Assembly (NCBI GenBank): GCA_037439945.1
Contig: JBBIVA010000076.1
Coordinates: 1 to 18,078, forward strand
DNA: 18,078 nt
From: CALEUX01 sp037439945
Lineage (GTDB): Bacteria; Bacteroidota; Bacteroidia; Bacteroidales; Marinilabiliaceae
Direction: 5' to 3'
The translations under genes and the position numbers were made by a program. The notes under the pieces were generated by a model. It was not told the origin of the DNA, did not search any database, and was given only the letters and a program-made list of their open reading frames with translations. This document shows, in pieces, positions 7,708 to 15,541 of this stretch. The first letter of the stretch is position 1. Every line of letters begins with the position of its first letter.

Positions 7708-10482
7708 TTACTTAATAATAACCAGTTTTGTTGTTTTAACCTGGTTACCAATGGTAAGTTGACAGATATATGTACCTGCCCGAAGGGAATTTACCGCCAC
7801 CGGAATATAATATTCAATGCCGGCATCTATATTGTTATTGTATGGAACATTAACCAATACTCCATTCATATTCAAAATTTTAACACATGCCAATCCCGAA
7901 ATATCGCTGCTGAATTTTAGAACCGTTTCAACTTTGCACGGATTTGGAGAAACTGATAAACTTAATTTCGCTTCATGATTAATAATAATCTGGGTGGTTG
8001 TATTAATTACTCCTTCAGGAAGTTCGTACGGGCCGAGGTCCCTGGCTGCTCCATAAACAGGTTGCGCCAAAAACGGAAATTCATTTGAATATGGAATATT
8101 ATAAAGCATTCCTTTATCAACAAGGGCGCTTCCACTTTTAAGGCGGGCAAACCTGGTTGGCATGCTTCCATTTTCACCCCTCGGAGCTTTCGCATCATCT
8201 TCGCTTAAACTCACATAATCGGCAGCAGAAAAACCTCTTATAATATTATTTTTCCAGGCTTTTGTTGATGTCGACAGCATAGCATTATGGCTCTCAGAAC
8301 TACCGGGTGCAATTTCAATATTTTCGAAACAAACATTATTATAATATTCGCAATTATAGCTCGATTTTTCGAACATAAAATCATATCCGTTACCAAAGGC
8401 TAGGGAATTAACAACCTTTACCCCATCTCCGTGGCTGTTCTGGTCAAAACCTTTTACCGATCCTGTTTTATTGTTGTTGAATGCAACGCAATTCCATACT
8501 TCATGCTTTCCTTTTGATGAACCACCTGTTCCGTTTCCGCCAAGCTTAATTCCATTGCCATTTCCCTGAAACGACCCTGAAGCCTGCACCCATGTAAAAA
8601 GAGAAGCACGACCTGAACCCCAGGCCCAGCATTCAATCAAAAAAACAGCATAATCAGTTTCAAATAAATCCCATGCATCGTCGGCATTATCCCAGGCGCG
8701 GCACCTTATAAACCTGTTACCTTTACCATTGTGCATTTTACAGGCAAACCCGTCAGCATCTGATCCGAAATTATCGGAGTCGCAGTTCAGATATGAGTCA
8801 CAATCAATTATGTCATTGTAAGCACAATAACTTCCATCATTTGATGATCCAAACCCGGTTGCCGAAAAATCATGTCCAAATCCCAATTGCAACCCTGTGT
8901 CATCATTATAGCTAAAGGTACATCTTTCAATACGGTTATAATTTCCTTCAAGTTTTATTCCGTTATCACCGGCTTCTGTAATATGCAAACCATATAAATG
9001 CCAATAGTTTCCGTTTAACTGAATTCCCCTTACACTAACTTTTTTGGGTTGATCCCTGAAATTTAGAATTGGGAATTCGTTTGGATAATTTTTAATAGTA
9101 ATTTTTTTTGTTGCTGTACCTGAAGCTGTTAAACGCACAGTGGTTTTTGTTCCATCCTTTTTCATGGAAGGATAATAAACTCCACCCCTGCAAATTATTG
9201 TATCGCCGGGTAATACAGCATCTACTGCTTTTTGGAGGTTATACCAGGGCATATCAAACGAACCGTCGTTATTATCATTACCCTGGGGAGAGATATAATA
9301 TGTTTTAGCATCAGTATTTGAACCAATTCCGTTCAGTTGTACACTTGCCTGGGCCCCACCGCCGGCCAATTCCAGTGAATATGTATAATTCTGTAACCCG
9401 GCAGGTAAAAACCGGATATAAATTACAACCGGGTCCACTCCACCTGAAGAATATGGAATTGAAATTGAACTTGAATATCCGCCGGATGAATTTGTAGAAA
9501 CCTGAAAATCATTTGAAGATGTTAAAACTATAGTACCACCTGCAGGGTCGAGATATTTTGCTGATAATGTAATACTGCGTGTTGATGATGTTCCTGTTTT
9601 AACCGAACCAAAACTAATACCTGAAGGATTAATTGTAAGGCTTGGAACTTCAGACGTTCTCTGCTGAAGTCTTCCTATTGTTGATGTTATATAGTTTGGC
9701 TGGTTGTTTTCGTTTGAATACTCAAAAACAGCAAAGTGGTATGTTTCTCCCGCTTCCAAACCCGTAATTAAAATGCTTTCCACATCTCCCGAATGAGCTG
9801 CAACAACATTTGTTTCAATAGTTTTTGGCAGATTGGTATAATGTACGCCATCCTCAGGGAGCCATGAAGGAGCTATCCCCTTTGAATAAATAAGCAATCG
9901 TCCGCTTCCATTTCCTTTACCAAAATTTATTTTCATTGATGAACCGCCTACTTCAGTTGCCAAAAGCGATGCCTGCTGGGTTGGTTCATCGCCCATACCG
10001 GAACTCACAATCTGCAAATTATCAACATAAATTGTAGCTGAACTACATGTAAAGCGGATAAGCACATTTTTTGTTCCTGCTTCCCCAACCGATATACTGG
10101 CTGAACCATAAGCCGATGCTGAATTTACAGTAACCGTACCAATGGTAGTCCAGTTTGCGCCACCATTAACCGACTTCTGTACAGTTAGAATTTTACCGCT
10201 ACCACTACCCCTGTGTACAAATGTAATTGATGTTGGCTTATTTATGGCCGGGGTTATAGCATAACCGTTGGTATTCATTGCCAGGCGCATGCTTCCATTA
10301 TCTGATTTACCGAAACTCCCGTTTATCTTCCAGGCACCTGATGACAGTGTAACAGTTGTTTCAGATGAAGGTGCCGACCCCGGTAGCCCGGTTTCAAAGT
10401 TCTCGATTAAGGATACAGACTGGGCCATTAATATAATATTGAAAAAAAACAGCCCTGTTATGATGAATAAATTTTTTATCAT
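7708..10482 (-). CDS. PL9 pectate lyase with N-terminal beta-sandwich, FN3-like and Ig-like modules
   Basis: This 924-aa secreted lyase starts at the ATG at 10482, preceded on the minus strand by AAAAAGGTAACTAT, a plausible ribosome site. The signal peptide is residues 1-20 (ending ILMA). Next come a jelly-roll-like beta-sandwich (about 22-160, ending IYVDNLQIV), a fibronectin III-like module (about 168-277), and an Ig-like module (about 279-388: FGSVKTGTSSTRSITLSA, later VIYIRFLP). The PL9 beta-helix covers about 393-820. It keeps D577 (DADGF), D601/D602/D605 (DDAWD) and K646 (GNGIKLGG), with the same 24-residue gap between the first two calcium positions as Pel9A. The C-terminus (about 838-924: SVSPNP, VKILNMNGVLV, LRAGTYICQL, KLVIIK) is a textbook T9SS type A signal. 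Putting the accessory modules before the catalytic domain is the reverse of the other lyases here. The modules may bind pectin or act as spacers; this is inference. Confidence 0.93.
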   Translation of the reverse strand: MIKNLFIITGLFFFNIILMAQSVSLIENFETGLPGSAPSSETTVTLSSGAWKINGSFGKSDNGSMRLAMNTNGYAITPAINKPTSITFVHRGSGSGKILTVQKSVNGGANWTTIGTVTVNSASAYGSASISVGEAGTKNVLIRFTCSSATIYVDNLQIVSSGMGDEPTQQASLLATEVGGSSMKINFGKGNGSGRLLIYSKGIAPSWLPEDGVHYTNLPKTIETNVVAAHSGDVESILITGLEAGETYHFAVFEYSNENNQPNYITSTIGRLQQRTSEVPSLTINPSGISFGSVKTGTSSTRSITLSAKYLDPAGGTIVLTSSNDFQVSTNSSGGYSSSISIPYSSGGVDPVVIYIRFLPAGLQNYTYSLELAGGGAQASVQLNGIGSNTDAKTYYISPQGNDNNDGSFDMPWYNLQKAVDAVLPGDTIICRGGVYYPSMKKDGTKTTVRLTASGTATKKITIKNYPNEFPILNFRDQPKKVSVRGIQLNGNYWHLYGLHITEAGDNGIKLEGNYNRIERCTFSYNDDTGLQLGFGHDFSATGFGSSNDGSYCAYNDIIDCDSYLNCDSDNFGSDADGFACKMHNGKGNRFIRCRAWDNADDAWDLFETDYAVFLIECWAWGSGRASLFTWVQASGSFQGNGNGIKLGGNGTGGSSKGKHEVWNCVAFNNNKTGSVKGFDQNSHGDGVKVVNSLAFGNGYDFMFEKSSYNCEYYNNVCFENIEIAPGSSESHNAMLSTSTKAWKNNIIRGFSAADYVSLSEDDAKAPRGENGSMPTRFARLKSGSALVDKGMLYNIPYSNEFPFLAQPVYGAARDLGPYELPEGVINTTTQIIINHEAKLSLSVSPNPCKVETVLKFSSDISGLACVKILNMNGVLVNVPYNNNIDAGIEYYIPVAVNSLRAGTYICQLTIGNQVKTTKLVIIK

Positions 10483-10505
10483 ATAGTTACCTTTTTAAAA
10501 GTAAA

Positions 10506-10533
10506 CCCCAACAGGTATTTTAACCTGTTGGGG
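10506..10533 (-). terminator. Strong terminator hairpin between two PL9 genes
   Basis: CCCCAACAGGT (10506-10516) pairs perfectly with ACCTGTTGGGG (10523-10533) around a 6-base loop. On the minus strand it lies 11 bases after the stop of the 911-aa PL9 gene and is followed by TTTACTTTT. It sits entirely in the 62-base gap before the next PL9 start. This is the best intrinsic-terminator candidate in the window. Confidence 0.75.
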
Positions 10534-10544
10534 CATAACTAAAA

Positions 10545-13280
10545 TTATTTCTTAATAAACTTTTGTGCTGCCTCACGACCATCTCTGTCAGTAATGTGGA
10601 CTATATAAACCCCGGTAGGTAAATGACTCGTATTAACCACTTGCGATAACTGCGACATGGCAACCACATTTCCTGAAACGGAATAAACCTTAAGTTGGGC
10701 AATATCTCCGTTAACAATTAAAGCCGTTTGGGTTTGGTACATCGGGAAATCAAACTTTCCAGATTTTGTTTCAATTACATTTGAAGGAACCCCTGATTCT
10801 GTATCATAAACCTTGATATAAAAGTCATACATCCTTATTCCCCCCGAAGTTGATGTATTTATAAACCTAATAGTAACCGGTTTGGTTGTTGGTTCAAGTC
10901 CAATGGCCAACATCATATCCCAGTTTAGCATAGTTTGCTTGCTTAATGATTCTGATGTCCATGTTTTTGTAACGCCATCAATAGTCCATTCAATTCTTAA
11001 TGTTCTTGTACCTGTAAAATGGATATTGGATTTCATTTCAACAAGATTTGGTAGTGTCCAGGATATGCTGCCCCCGCTACGCTCAACATTAACAGCCCCT
11101 GTTGTACATCCGGCCGGTACAGTGCCTCCGGTTTCTGTGTATGTAGGATTCCAAACCGTGGGATTGGTAACTGATCCGCTTGTCAGGGCAATAATCCCGT
11201 TAAGATCCGCAGGAAGAGCATTAAAGTTATCCTGAATATTATACCACGCTCCTGTTAAAATTTTGGTAGGAAGAACCCTTGTAATATTACAATTGATAGT
11301 TATTCCGGAACCTTCCATTCCACCAATAGTAATAACAGCAAATGAACCGTTGTGTGCCGGAATGCCACTAATGGTTAAAGTTTTGGCAGAGGTGTTTTTA
11401 ACAGCTGAAAGTCCATCAGGCAATGCTGTATAAGTTATATCACTTGCTCCGCCTCCCCATGTAAACACAATGGTTTCAATTGCATTGTTAATAAACACTT
11501 CCTGTACCTGTTTGCCCTGGGTTAATTCCAATGTTGCCGGTGCAACAGTCGAAATTCGTATAGTTCCTGTAATGGTAATGGAGTTTGTTCCGCCAACATT
11601 AGAAATTGTATAGGTACCCTCACCAGTAGGAATGCCGGTAATTGTAACGGTTTTTGATGTTTCATTTTTTACCGCACTCAAACCTGTGGGTAAATCAGTT
11701 ACACTAACATCAGTTGCAGCCCCACCCCATTTATAAACAGTGCTTGTAATAGCAGTTCCAGTAAATACATACTGATCGGCCTTGCCCGAAGTTAGAACAA
11801 GGGTTGCAGTTGTAGGGTTGCCAGTTTCAAAAGCACCCATATCTGCCCTGCCATCGTTATACAAAATTGAAACAGGTGTTAATGAAATCCCTCCGGGACT
11901 ATGCGCCAATGGCATAAAATTTTCGATATTCTCGCCTGCATTAATAAATAAACTGTTTGTTATAAGGCGTGAGAAATTATTGTCGGGTAAACTTCCATCA
12001 GCCTGCCTAGGAGCTTTAGCTAAGGCTTCTGAAAGGTCTTTGAATTGCGCCGAGTAGTCCTTGGCTTTAACTGAAACACCGTTTACCTTATTTCCATCCT
12101 TATATGGATCACAACCATCTATTGATGTCCAGCTGTTATAGGCAGTGTTTGGCACTTGTGCACCGGTCTTATCAGCCGATAAAAATTCATGGTTTAATGT
12201 TGTAGCCTTAAACCCTATATTGTTCCTCATATACATGGTTCCATATAAAAAAACCGTTGGAAACCTGTAATTATATAAATTTCCCCATGCAACATTGTTG
12301 AACAAATACATTGCCTCATAAGCGTTGTTTTGGTCAAAACCTTTATTAGTACAGTTAAACGAAACACAGTTGGAAACCACATGGGCCCCAACAGACTGGG
12401 CAAAAGCGGCCCCTCCTGATGTTCCTCCACCCCCCAATTTGAAACCGTTACCATTTCCTCGGGCTACACCGTTTCCATCCTTTCCTCCGTTCCAACTCCA
12501 GCAGTTATTAATTATTATAGGATGGTAAACCATATATAAATCCCAGTTATCATCTGAATTATTCCATGCCCTGCATCCATGAAACTCGGTTCCCTGACCT
12601 GGAAAAAGTTTCGCCGCAAAACCATCTGCATCGCCACCATCATCAGTGCCATTAAATGATTTACTATCATAATTATTCCATGCATCGCAATTTATAACCA
12701 CGTTATATTTACAATAAGTATAATTAGGGTTAAACTGGGGTGTTCCTGATACAGGAAATGATTTAGTCTCTTCAATGGTAAAATCTTTATACATACCAAT
12801 TTGAAGGCCTGTGTCATTATTGCCATAAAATTTGCAGTTCTCAATAATGTTATAGCTACCTTCAACCTTCATCCCATTATCCTTGGCATTGCACATTTCT
12901 AAATTCTTGAAATGCCAGTAATCACCAAAATGGTTTACATAAATACACCTGGCTTGCTTAAATTCGTTAACATTGTTTGTAACAATACCTGACCCGTCTA
13001 TTATTATTCTCTCCCCCGGATACCCGAAAAGACTTATTCTGGCCTGGGCAGTACCAGCTTTTTCAACCTTAAGGCGTTTGGTAAGCATGTAGGTTCCTCC
13101 CCTCAAATAAATAACATCTCCGGGTAAAGCTTCATCAATAGCTTTCTGGATGTTTAAGTATGGAGAGTTTTGTGTGCCCGGATTATTATCATTACCGGTT
13201 GTTGCCACATAAATATCACGCCCCTGCACATAAAACGTGAAACAAAACATTAAAATAAATAAGTGTAGAAATTTTTTCAT
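10545..13280 (-). CDS. PL9 pectate lyase with tandem Ig-like repeats, secreted
   Basis: This 911-aa protein starts at the ATG at 13280 with a signal peptide (1-20, ending YVQG). The PL9 beta-helix follows directly (about 22-485; DIYVATTGNDNNPG start). Key residues are present: D219 (GDADGFAAK), D243/D244/D247 (DDNWD) and K281 (GNGFKLGG), again with the 24-residue spacing of Pel9A. The helix ends with APRQADGSLP (423-432) and DMGAFE, both typical of the family. Two tandem Ig-like repeats (492-578 and 582-668) share a WGG motif, an LP-GLSAVKN motif and a T-TI-GIP motif. A beta-sandwich (about 678-832) and a C-terminal T9SS-type domain (about 845-911: LKVYSVSGNVV, LPTGVYIVHI, KFIKK) complete it. 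It is the first gene of the pectin block, with about 1 kb of non-coding DNA upstream, so its promoter may drive the block as far as the downstream hairpin allows. Confidence 0.93.
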   Translation of the reverse strand: MKKFLHLFILMFCFTFYVQGRDIYVATTGNDNNPGTQNSPYLNIQKAIDEALPGDVIYLRGGTYMLTKRLKVEKAGTAQARISLFGYPGERIIIDGSGIVTNNVNEFKQARCIYVNHFGDYWHFKNLEMCNAKDNGMKVEGSYNIIENCKFYGNNDTGLQIGMYKDFTIEETKSFPVSGTPQFNPNYTYCKYNVVINCDAWNNYDSKSFNGTDDGGDADGFAAKLFPGQGTEFHGCRAWNNSDDNWDLYMVYHPIIINNCWSWNGGKDGNGVARGNGNGFKLGGGGTSGGAAFAQSVGAHVVSNCVSFNCTNKGFDQNNAYEAMYLFNNVAWGNLYNYRFPTVFLYGTMYMRNNIGFKATTLNHEFLSADKTGAQVPNTAYNSWTSIDGCDPYKDGNKVNGVSVKAKDYSAQFKDLSEALAKAPRQADGSLPDNNFSRLITNSLFINAGENIENFMPLAHSPGGISLTPVSILYNDGRADMGAFETGNPTTATLVLTSGKADQYVFTGTAITSTVYKWGGAATDVSVTDLPTGLSAVKNETSKTVTITGIPTGEGTYTISNVGGTNSITITGTIRISTVAPATLELTQGKQVQEVFINNAIETIVFTWGGGASDITYTALPDGLSAVKNTSAKTLTISGIPAHNGSFAVITIGGMEGSGITINCNITRVLPTKILTGAWYNIQDNFNALPADLNGIIALTSGSVTNPTVWNPTYTETGGTVPAGCTTGAVNVERSGGSISWTLPNLVEMKSNIHFTGTRTLRIEWTIDGVTKTWTSESLSKQTMLNWDMMLAIGLEPTTKPVTIRFINTSTSGGIRMYDFYIKVYDTESGVPSNVIETKSGKFDFPMYQTQTALIVNGDIAQLKVYSVSGNVVAMSQLSQVVNTSHLPTGVYIVHITDRDGREAAQKFIKK
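11277..11807 (-). repeat. Tandem duplicated Ig-like module inside the PL9 gene
   Basis: Residues 492-578 (11547-11807) and 582-668 (11277-11537) align along their length. Shared marks are ATL-LT-GK at the start, a WGG segment, LP-GLSAVKN and TGIP/SGIP. The copies have diverged clearly at protein level, so the duplication is old. A related module occurs in the protein encoded at 1-1709 (VTGLPAGLSG). Confidence 0.75.
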
Positions 13281-13372
13281 ACAAATAGATTTAGTTGTAA
13301 TTTATTATAGATTTGATAAAGTAGCAGTTGCAATTTTTTTACTTTTTTAAGTACCAAGCTTACCGATTAACT

Positions 13373-13380
13373 CAAACTTA
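13373..13380 (-). promoter_or_regulatory. Candidate Bacteroidota -7 box (TAAGTTTG) for the PL9 block
   Basis: On the minus strand 13380-13373 reads TAAGTTTG, an exact match to the Bacteroidota -7 consensus TAnnTTTG, about 93 bases before the ATG at 13280. There is no good TTTG at the expected -33 position, so the site is only a candidate. It implies a leader of roughly 85 bases. Confidence 0.3.
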
Positions 13381-13714
13381 TTAGTCTCACTTATTATGGA
13401 TTTTTCTTAAATGAATTTCACCTATATTTAAAACCCAAAAGAGTTAATCCTAACTAAATAATTATTACAAACATCCCTGCACGCTGGTTATTAACTTCTT
13501 ACTAATAATGACATAAACATCGTAAGATATTGGCCCTTAACTTCTCTTTGCAATTATATCCTTAATTTAACAACCATAATGGGTATAATTTATTTAAAAA
13601 AGTGCGTCAATTTATCTAATTAATGGTGAAGGACAGAAAGTGACACGTTTTTACATGCCTCTGTTTTTTAACTATTTACACAACACCGGCATACTTAAAG
13701 GATAATTCTTATAA

Positions 13715-13955
13715 TTAAACCCTGATTAGTCATTAGAAAGGCAATGAACTAATGACTTAGCCGGGATTAACCCTACCGAATAGTCGGTACAGGCTGCTTT
13801 AGAAAAACTTAATTTGTAAGCATTTCTGATTACAAATTTTTAGTTTTTATTTAGCGATTTGTCAAAATAGAAGACATGTAATCAATAACTTAAGACTATT
13901 TATTTCTAATGACGGTCATTAGAAAAAATGGCTAAAGACAAATTTGGGTTAAACA
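13715..13955. repeat. REPIN/MITE-like element bounded by inverted hairpins
   Basis: The left end (13715-13770) is one long imperfect palindrome: TTAA, CCC, then AGTCATTAG (13728-13736), a 12-base loop, CTAATGACT (13749-13757), then GGG and TTAA. The right end, read in reverse from 13950, begins AACCCAAATTTGTCTTTAG and matches 15 of 19 bases of the left end starting at 13718. It forms its own degenerate hairpin (GTCTTTAG with CTAATGAC). Inside are the hairpin TACCGA-ATAG-TCGGTA (13774-13789), a 9-bp stem (13811-13819 with 13830-13838) and a near-perfect 23-base palindrome (13903-13925). It encodes nothing. The layout resembles a pair of inverted REP sequences or a small non-autonomous element; no transposase is in the window. 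Confidence 0.5.
13718..13768 (+). repeat. 51-base palindromic repeat, copy 1
   Basis: This segment matches 18028-18078 at 50 of 51 positions; the difference is T at 13723 against G at 18033. In this copy the T breaks one pair at the foot of the hairpin (CCCTG against CCGGG). Both copies are on the same strand, 4310 bases apart, and flank the antiporter-to-CorA gene group. Confidence 0.9.
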
Positions 13956-14193
13956 GGATTTGGTCGATTAACACAACGCCCTTATTTTAGGGACTTTTTT
14001 TAACAATTAATATTTTTAACCGATAAATCCAAATAATCAACTGTTAGCCGGAGGGGCCATTTAATTACGCATAATCATTTATTGTAACCCGGTTTTTCAT
14101 AAAAGTAGTAAGTGGGGCTTTTATAACTGAATTAATTGTACATAATGTGGTTTATATGAAAGCCATGGTGATAAAAAGATGCTACTTAATGCA

Positions 14194-14298
14194 TTTACTC
14201 AGGAAAATAATATCATAAGGCTAAGCATAACCAACACATTGCATTATAAAAGCAGTAACTAAATTAATCGTAGAATTTCACTTAACAGCCTGAGTAAA
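14194..14298. repeat. 10-bp inverted repeat downstream of the antiporter gene
   Basis: TTTACTCAGG (14194-14203) and CCTGAGTAAA (14289-14298) are exact inverted copies 85 bases apart, beginning 18 bases past the antiporter stop. The long loop makes this a weak terminator candidate. It may be chance in A/T-rich DNA. Confidence 0.3.
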
Positions 14299-14315
14299 AT
14301 TTTCAATAATAAAAG

Positions 14316-15272
14316 TCAACTCCTTATGCCAACAAAAACCATATAGGCTATATACATTAAAATAAAAAGAAGTGATTCCCACCTGTCAAGTTTTTTTCTG
14401 CTACCTGTGAACATTGCAAAAAAAAGAAGAATAGTTCCAAAAACGAGTAAAATCATATCAGGGTTAAAATTATGAGAGTAACTTAGTGGGTTTACAACTG
14501 ATCCAACTCCTAAAATAAAAAATATATTAAAAATATTTGAACCTATAACATTTCCGATTGCCATATCACTGCTGTCTTTTCTCACGGCAATAATTGAAGT
14601 TACAAGCTCTGGCAATGAAGTTCCGGCCGCAACAATGGTTAGTCCTATTAACTTTTCGCTAACATTAAAAAACCTTGCTAAATCAATAGCCGATGAAACA
14701 ACTAATTTCCCTCCAATAATTAAGCCTGCCAGGCCTGCTGTTATTAGTAAACCCGACTTCCACGGTTTAACTGATTCTGGTGAGAATTCATCATTTACCT
14801 TACTTTTTAAAGCGCCCCGCCAAACAAAATATAAAAAAGCACTAAACAAGAGAAGTAAAATTAATCCATCAGCCCTGCTTACTAAATTCTCATTCTTGCC
14901 CAATATTGAATCATTTGCCAACACAATTAACAGAACCGCCGCTATTAATGAAAGAGGTATTTCTTTTCTAATTGTTTCAGTTTTTACTTCCAGGGGAGCT
15001 ATTAAACCCGAAATACCAAGGATAATAAAAAGATTAAAATTATTACTTCCTATAGCATTGCCCAGGGCTATTTCTGGGTGGTTATCGGCTGCAGCCAAAA
15101 CACTAACAACCATCTCGGGGGCTGATGTGCCAAATGCCACAACGGTTAACCCTATTACTAATTCAGAAATACCATATTTTCTTGCCACGGCCGATGAACC
15201 GTTTACAAGCCAGTTACCACCTTTAATCAGGAGAAAAAGCCCTAAGGCCAATAATAATGATGAAATAAACAT
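14316..15272 (-). CDS. K+-dependent Na+/Ca2+ exchanger family antiporter (YrbG-like)
   Basis: This inner-membrane cation/Ca2+ antiporter has two inverted halves. I chose the ATG at 15272 (318 aa), which begins directly with the first membrane helix and gives the family's usual length of about 320. A GTG at 15302 would add 10 polar residues. The two alpha repeats are intact: GTSAPEMVVS (48-57) with GNAIGSNNFN (71-80), and GTSLPELVTS (217-226) with GNVIGSNIFN (240-249). E53 and E222 are the expected ion-binding acidic residues. About ten hydrophobic segments are visible, with a polar linker near 152-172. It lies downstream of a hypothetical gene on the same strand but is separated from it by a hairpin-rich 270-base gap. 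The exported ion is most likely Ca2+; specificity cannot be read from sequence. Confidence 0.92.
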   Translation of the reverse strand: MFISSLLLALGLFLLIKGGNWLVNGSSAVARKYGISELVIGLTVVAFGTSAPEMVVSVLAAADNHPEIALGNAIGSNNFNLFIILGISGLIAPLEVKTETIRKEIPLSLIAAVLLIVLANDSILGKNENLVSRADGLILLLLFSAFLYFVWRGALKSKVNDEFSPESVKPWKSGLLITAGLAGLIIGGKLVVSSAIDLARFFNVSEKLIGLTIVAAGTSLPELVTSIIAVRKDSSDMAIGNVIGSNIFNIFFILGVGSVVNPLSYSHNFNPDMILLVFGTILLFFAMFTGSRKKLDRWESLLFILMYIAYMVFVGIRS

Positions 15273-15314
15273 TAATTTCTTGTTTGTTAGCCGGATAGCC
15301 ACTTCATTAATATA

Positions 15315-15347
15315 ACACCCTGAAAATATAAATAATTTTCAGGGTGT
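15315..15347. terminator. 13-bp perfect hairpin just upstream of the antiporter start
   Basis: ACACCCTGAAAAT (15315-15327) pairs perfectly with ATTTTCAGGGTGT (15335-15347) around a 7-base loop. Its inner end carries A/T pairs. It lies 43 bases before the antiporter ATG. On the minus strand no T run follows, so it is not a classic terminator in that direction. It may instead act as a leader structure or regulator site. The type assigned is provisional. Confidence 0.45.
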
Positions 15348-15377
15348 CAATCAAGAAAATCCATCAACTTTTTGCGT

Positions 15378-15539
15378 TCTAAAACCCAAATTACGCATTT
15401 GAAAATGCGTAATCGATAAAGTGCTTGTAATCAATTCCAAAGATTTGGAATTGAAACAATCACTAAATCGGGATTATCCCAATTAAATCAAATAGTTCGG
15501 CTCAAACTTCGCCTCCTATTGATTAATTTGGGTTAAACA
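15378..15539. repeat. Multi-hairpin intergenic element with terminal inverted repeats
   Basis: AACCCAAATTA (15383-15393) and TAATTTGGGTT (15524-15534) are exact inverted repeats; allowing mismatches they extend to 16 bases (15378-15393, 15524-15539). Between them are two perfect 24-base palindromes, each 11 + GA + 11 (15390-15413 and 15431-15454). There is also GGGAT-T-ATCCC (15470-15480) and an imperfect long hairpin (15476-15495 with 15516-15534). The 15 bases at 15525-15539 recur exactly at 13941-13955, which marks it as kin to the element there. It has no coding capacity. Confidence 0.5.
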
Positions 15540-15541
15540 AT

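Larger units (their letters stand above)
13281..14315. other. 1-kb gene-free region
   Basis: No reading frame of meaningful length and no tRNA-like structure is visible. The left part (13281-13714) is A/T-rich and probably holds promoter and leader sequences for the PL9 gene at 13280. The middle (13715-13955) is a palindrome-rich repeat element annotated separately. The right part (13956-14315), just past the antiporter stop, contains a weak hairpin with a T run (CCCTTATTTTAGGG, then seven Ts, about 13979-14001) and a distant 10-bp inverted repeat (14194-14298). Confidence 0.6.

Noticed and set aside
13979..14001. Weak hairpin (CCCT/AGGG) followed by seven Ts on the plus strand
   Set aside because: There is no plus-strand gene upstream for it to terminate, and a 4-bp stem is too weak to call.
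13281..14315. Possible tRNA or CRISPR array in the long gap
   Set aside because: No cloverleaf with a T-loop consensus and no regularly spaced direct repeats are visible; the repeats there are palindromic and irregular.
14316..15272. Functional link between the Ca2+ antiporter and the Ca2+-dependent pectate lyases
   Set aside because: They are separated by 1 kb of repeat-rich DNA and the antiporter is a common housekeeping gene; proximity alone does not support a joint role.
14635..15315. Open frame of 226 codons on the plus strand
   Set aside because: It lies antisense to the clear Na+/Ca2+ exchanger gene, has no family marks, and its hydrophobicity mirrors the opposite strand.
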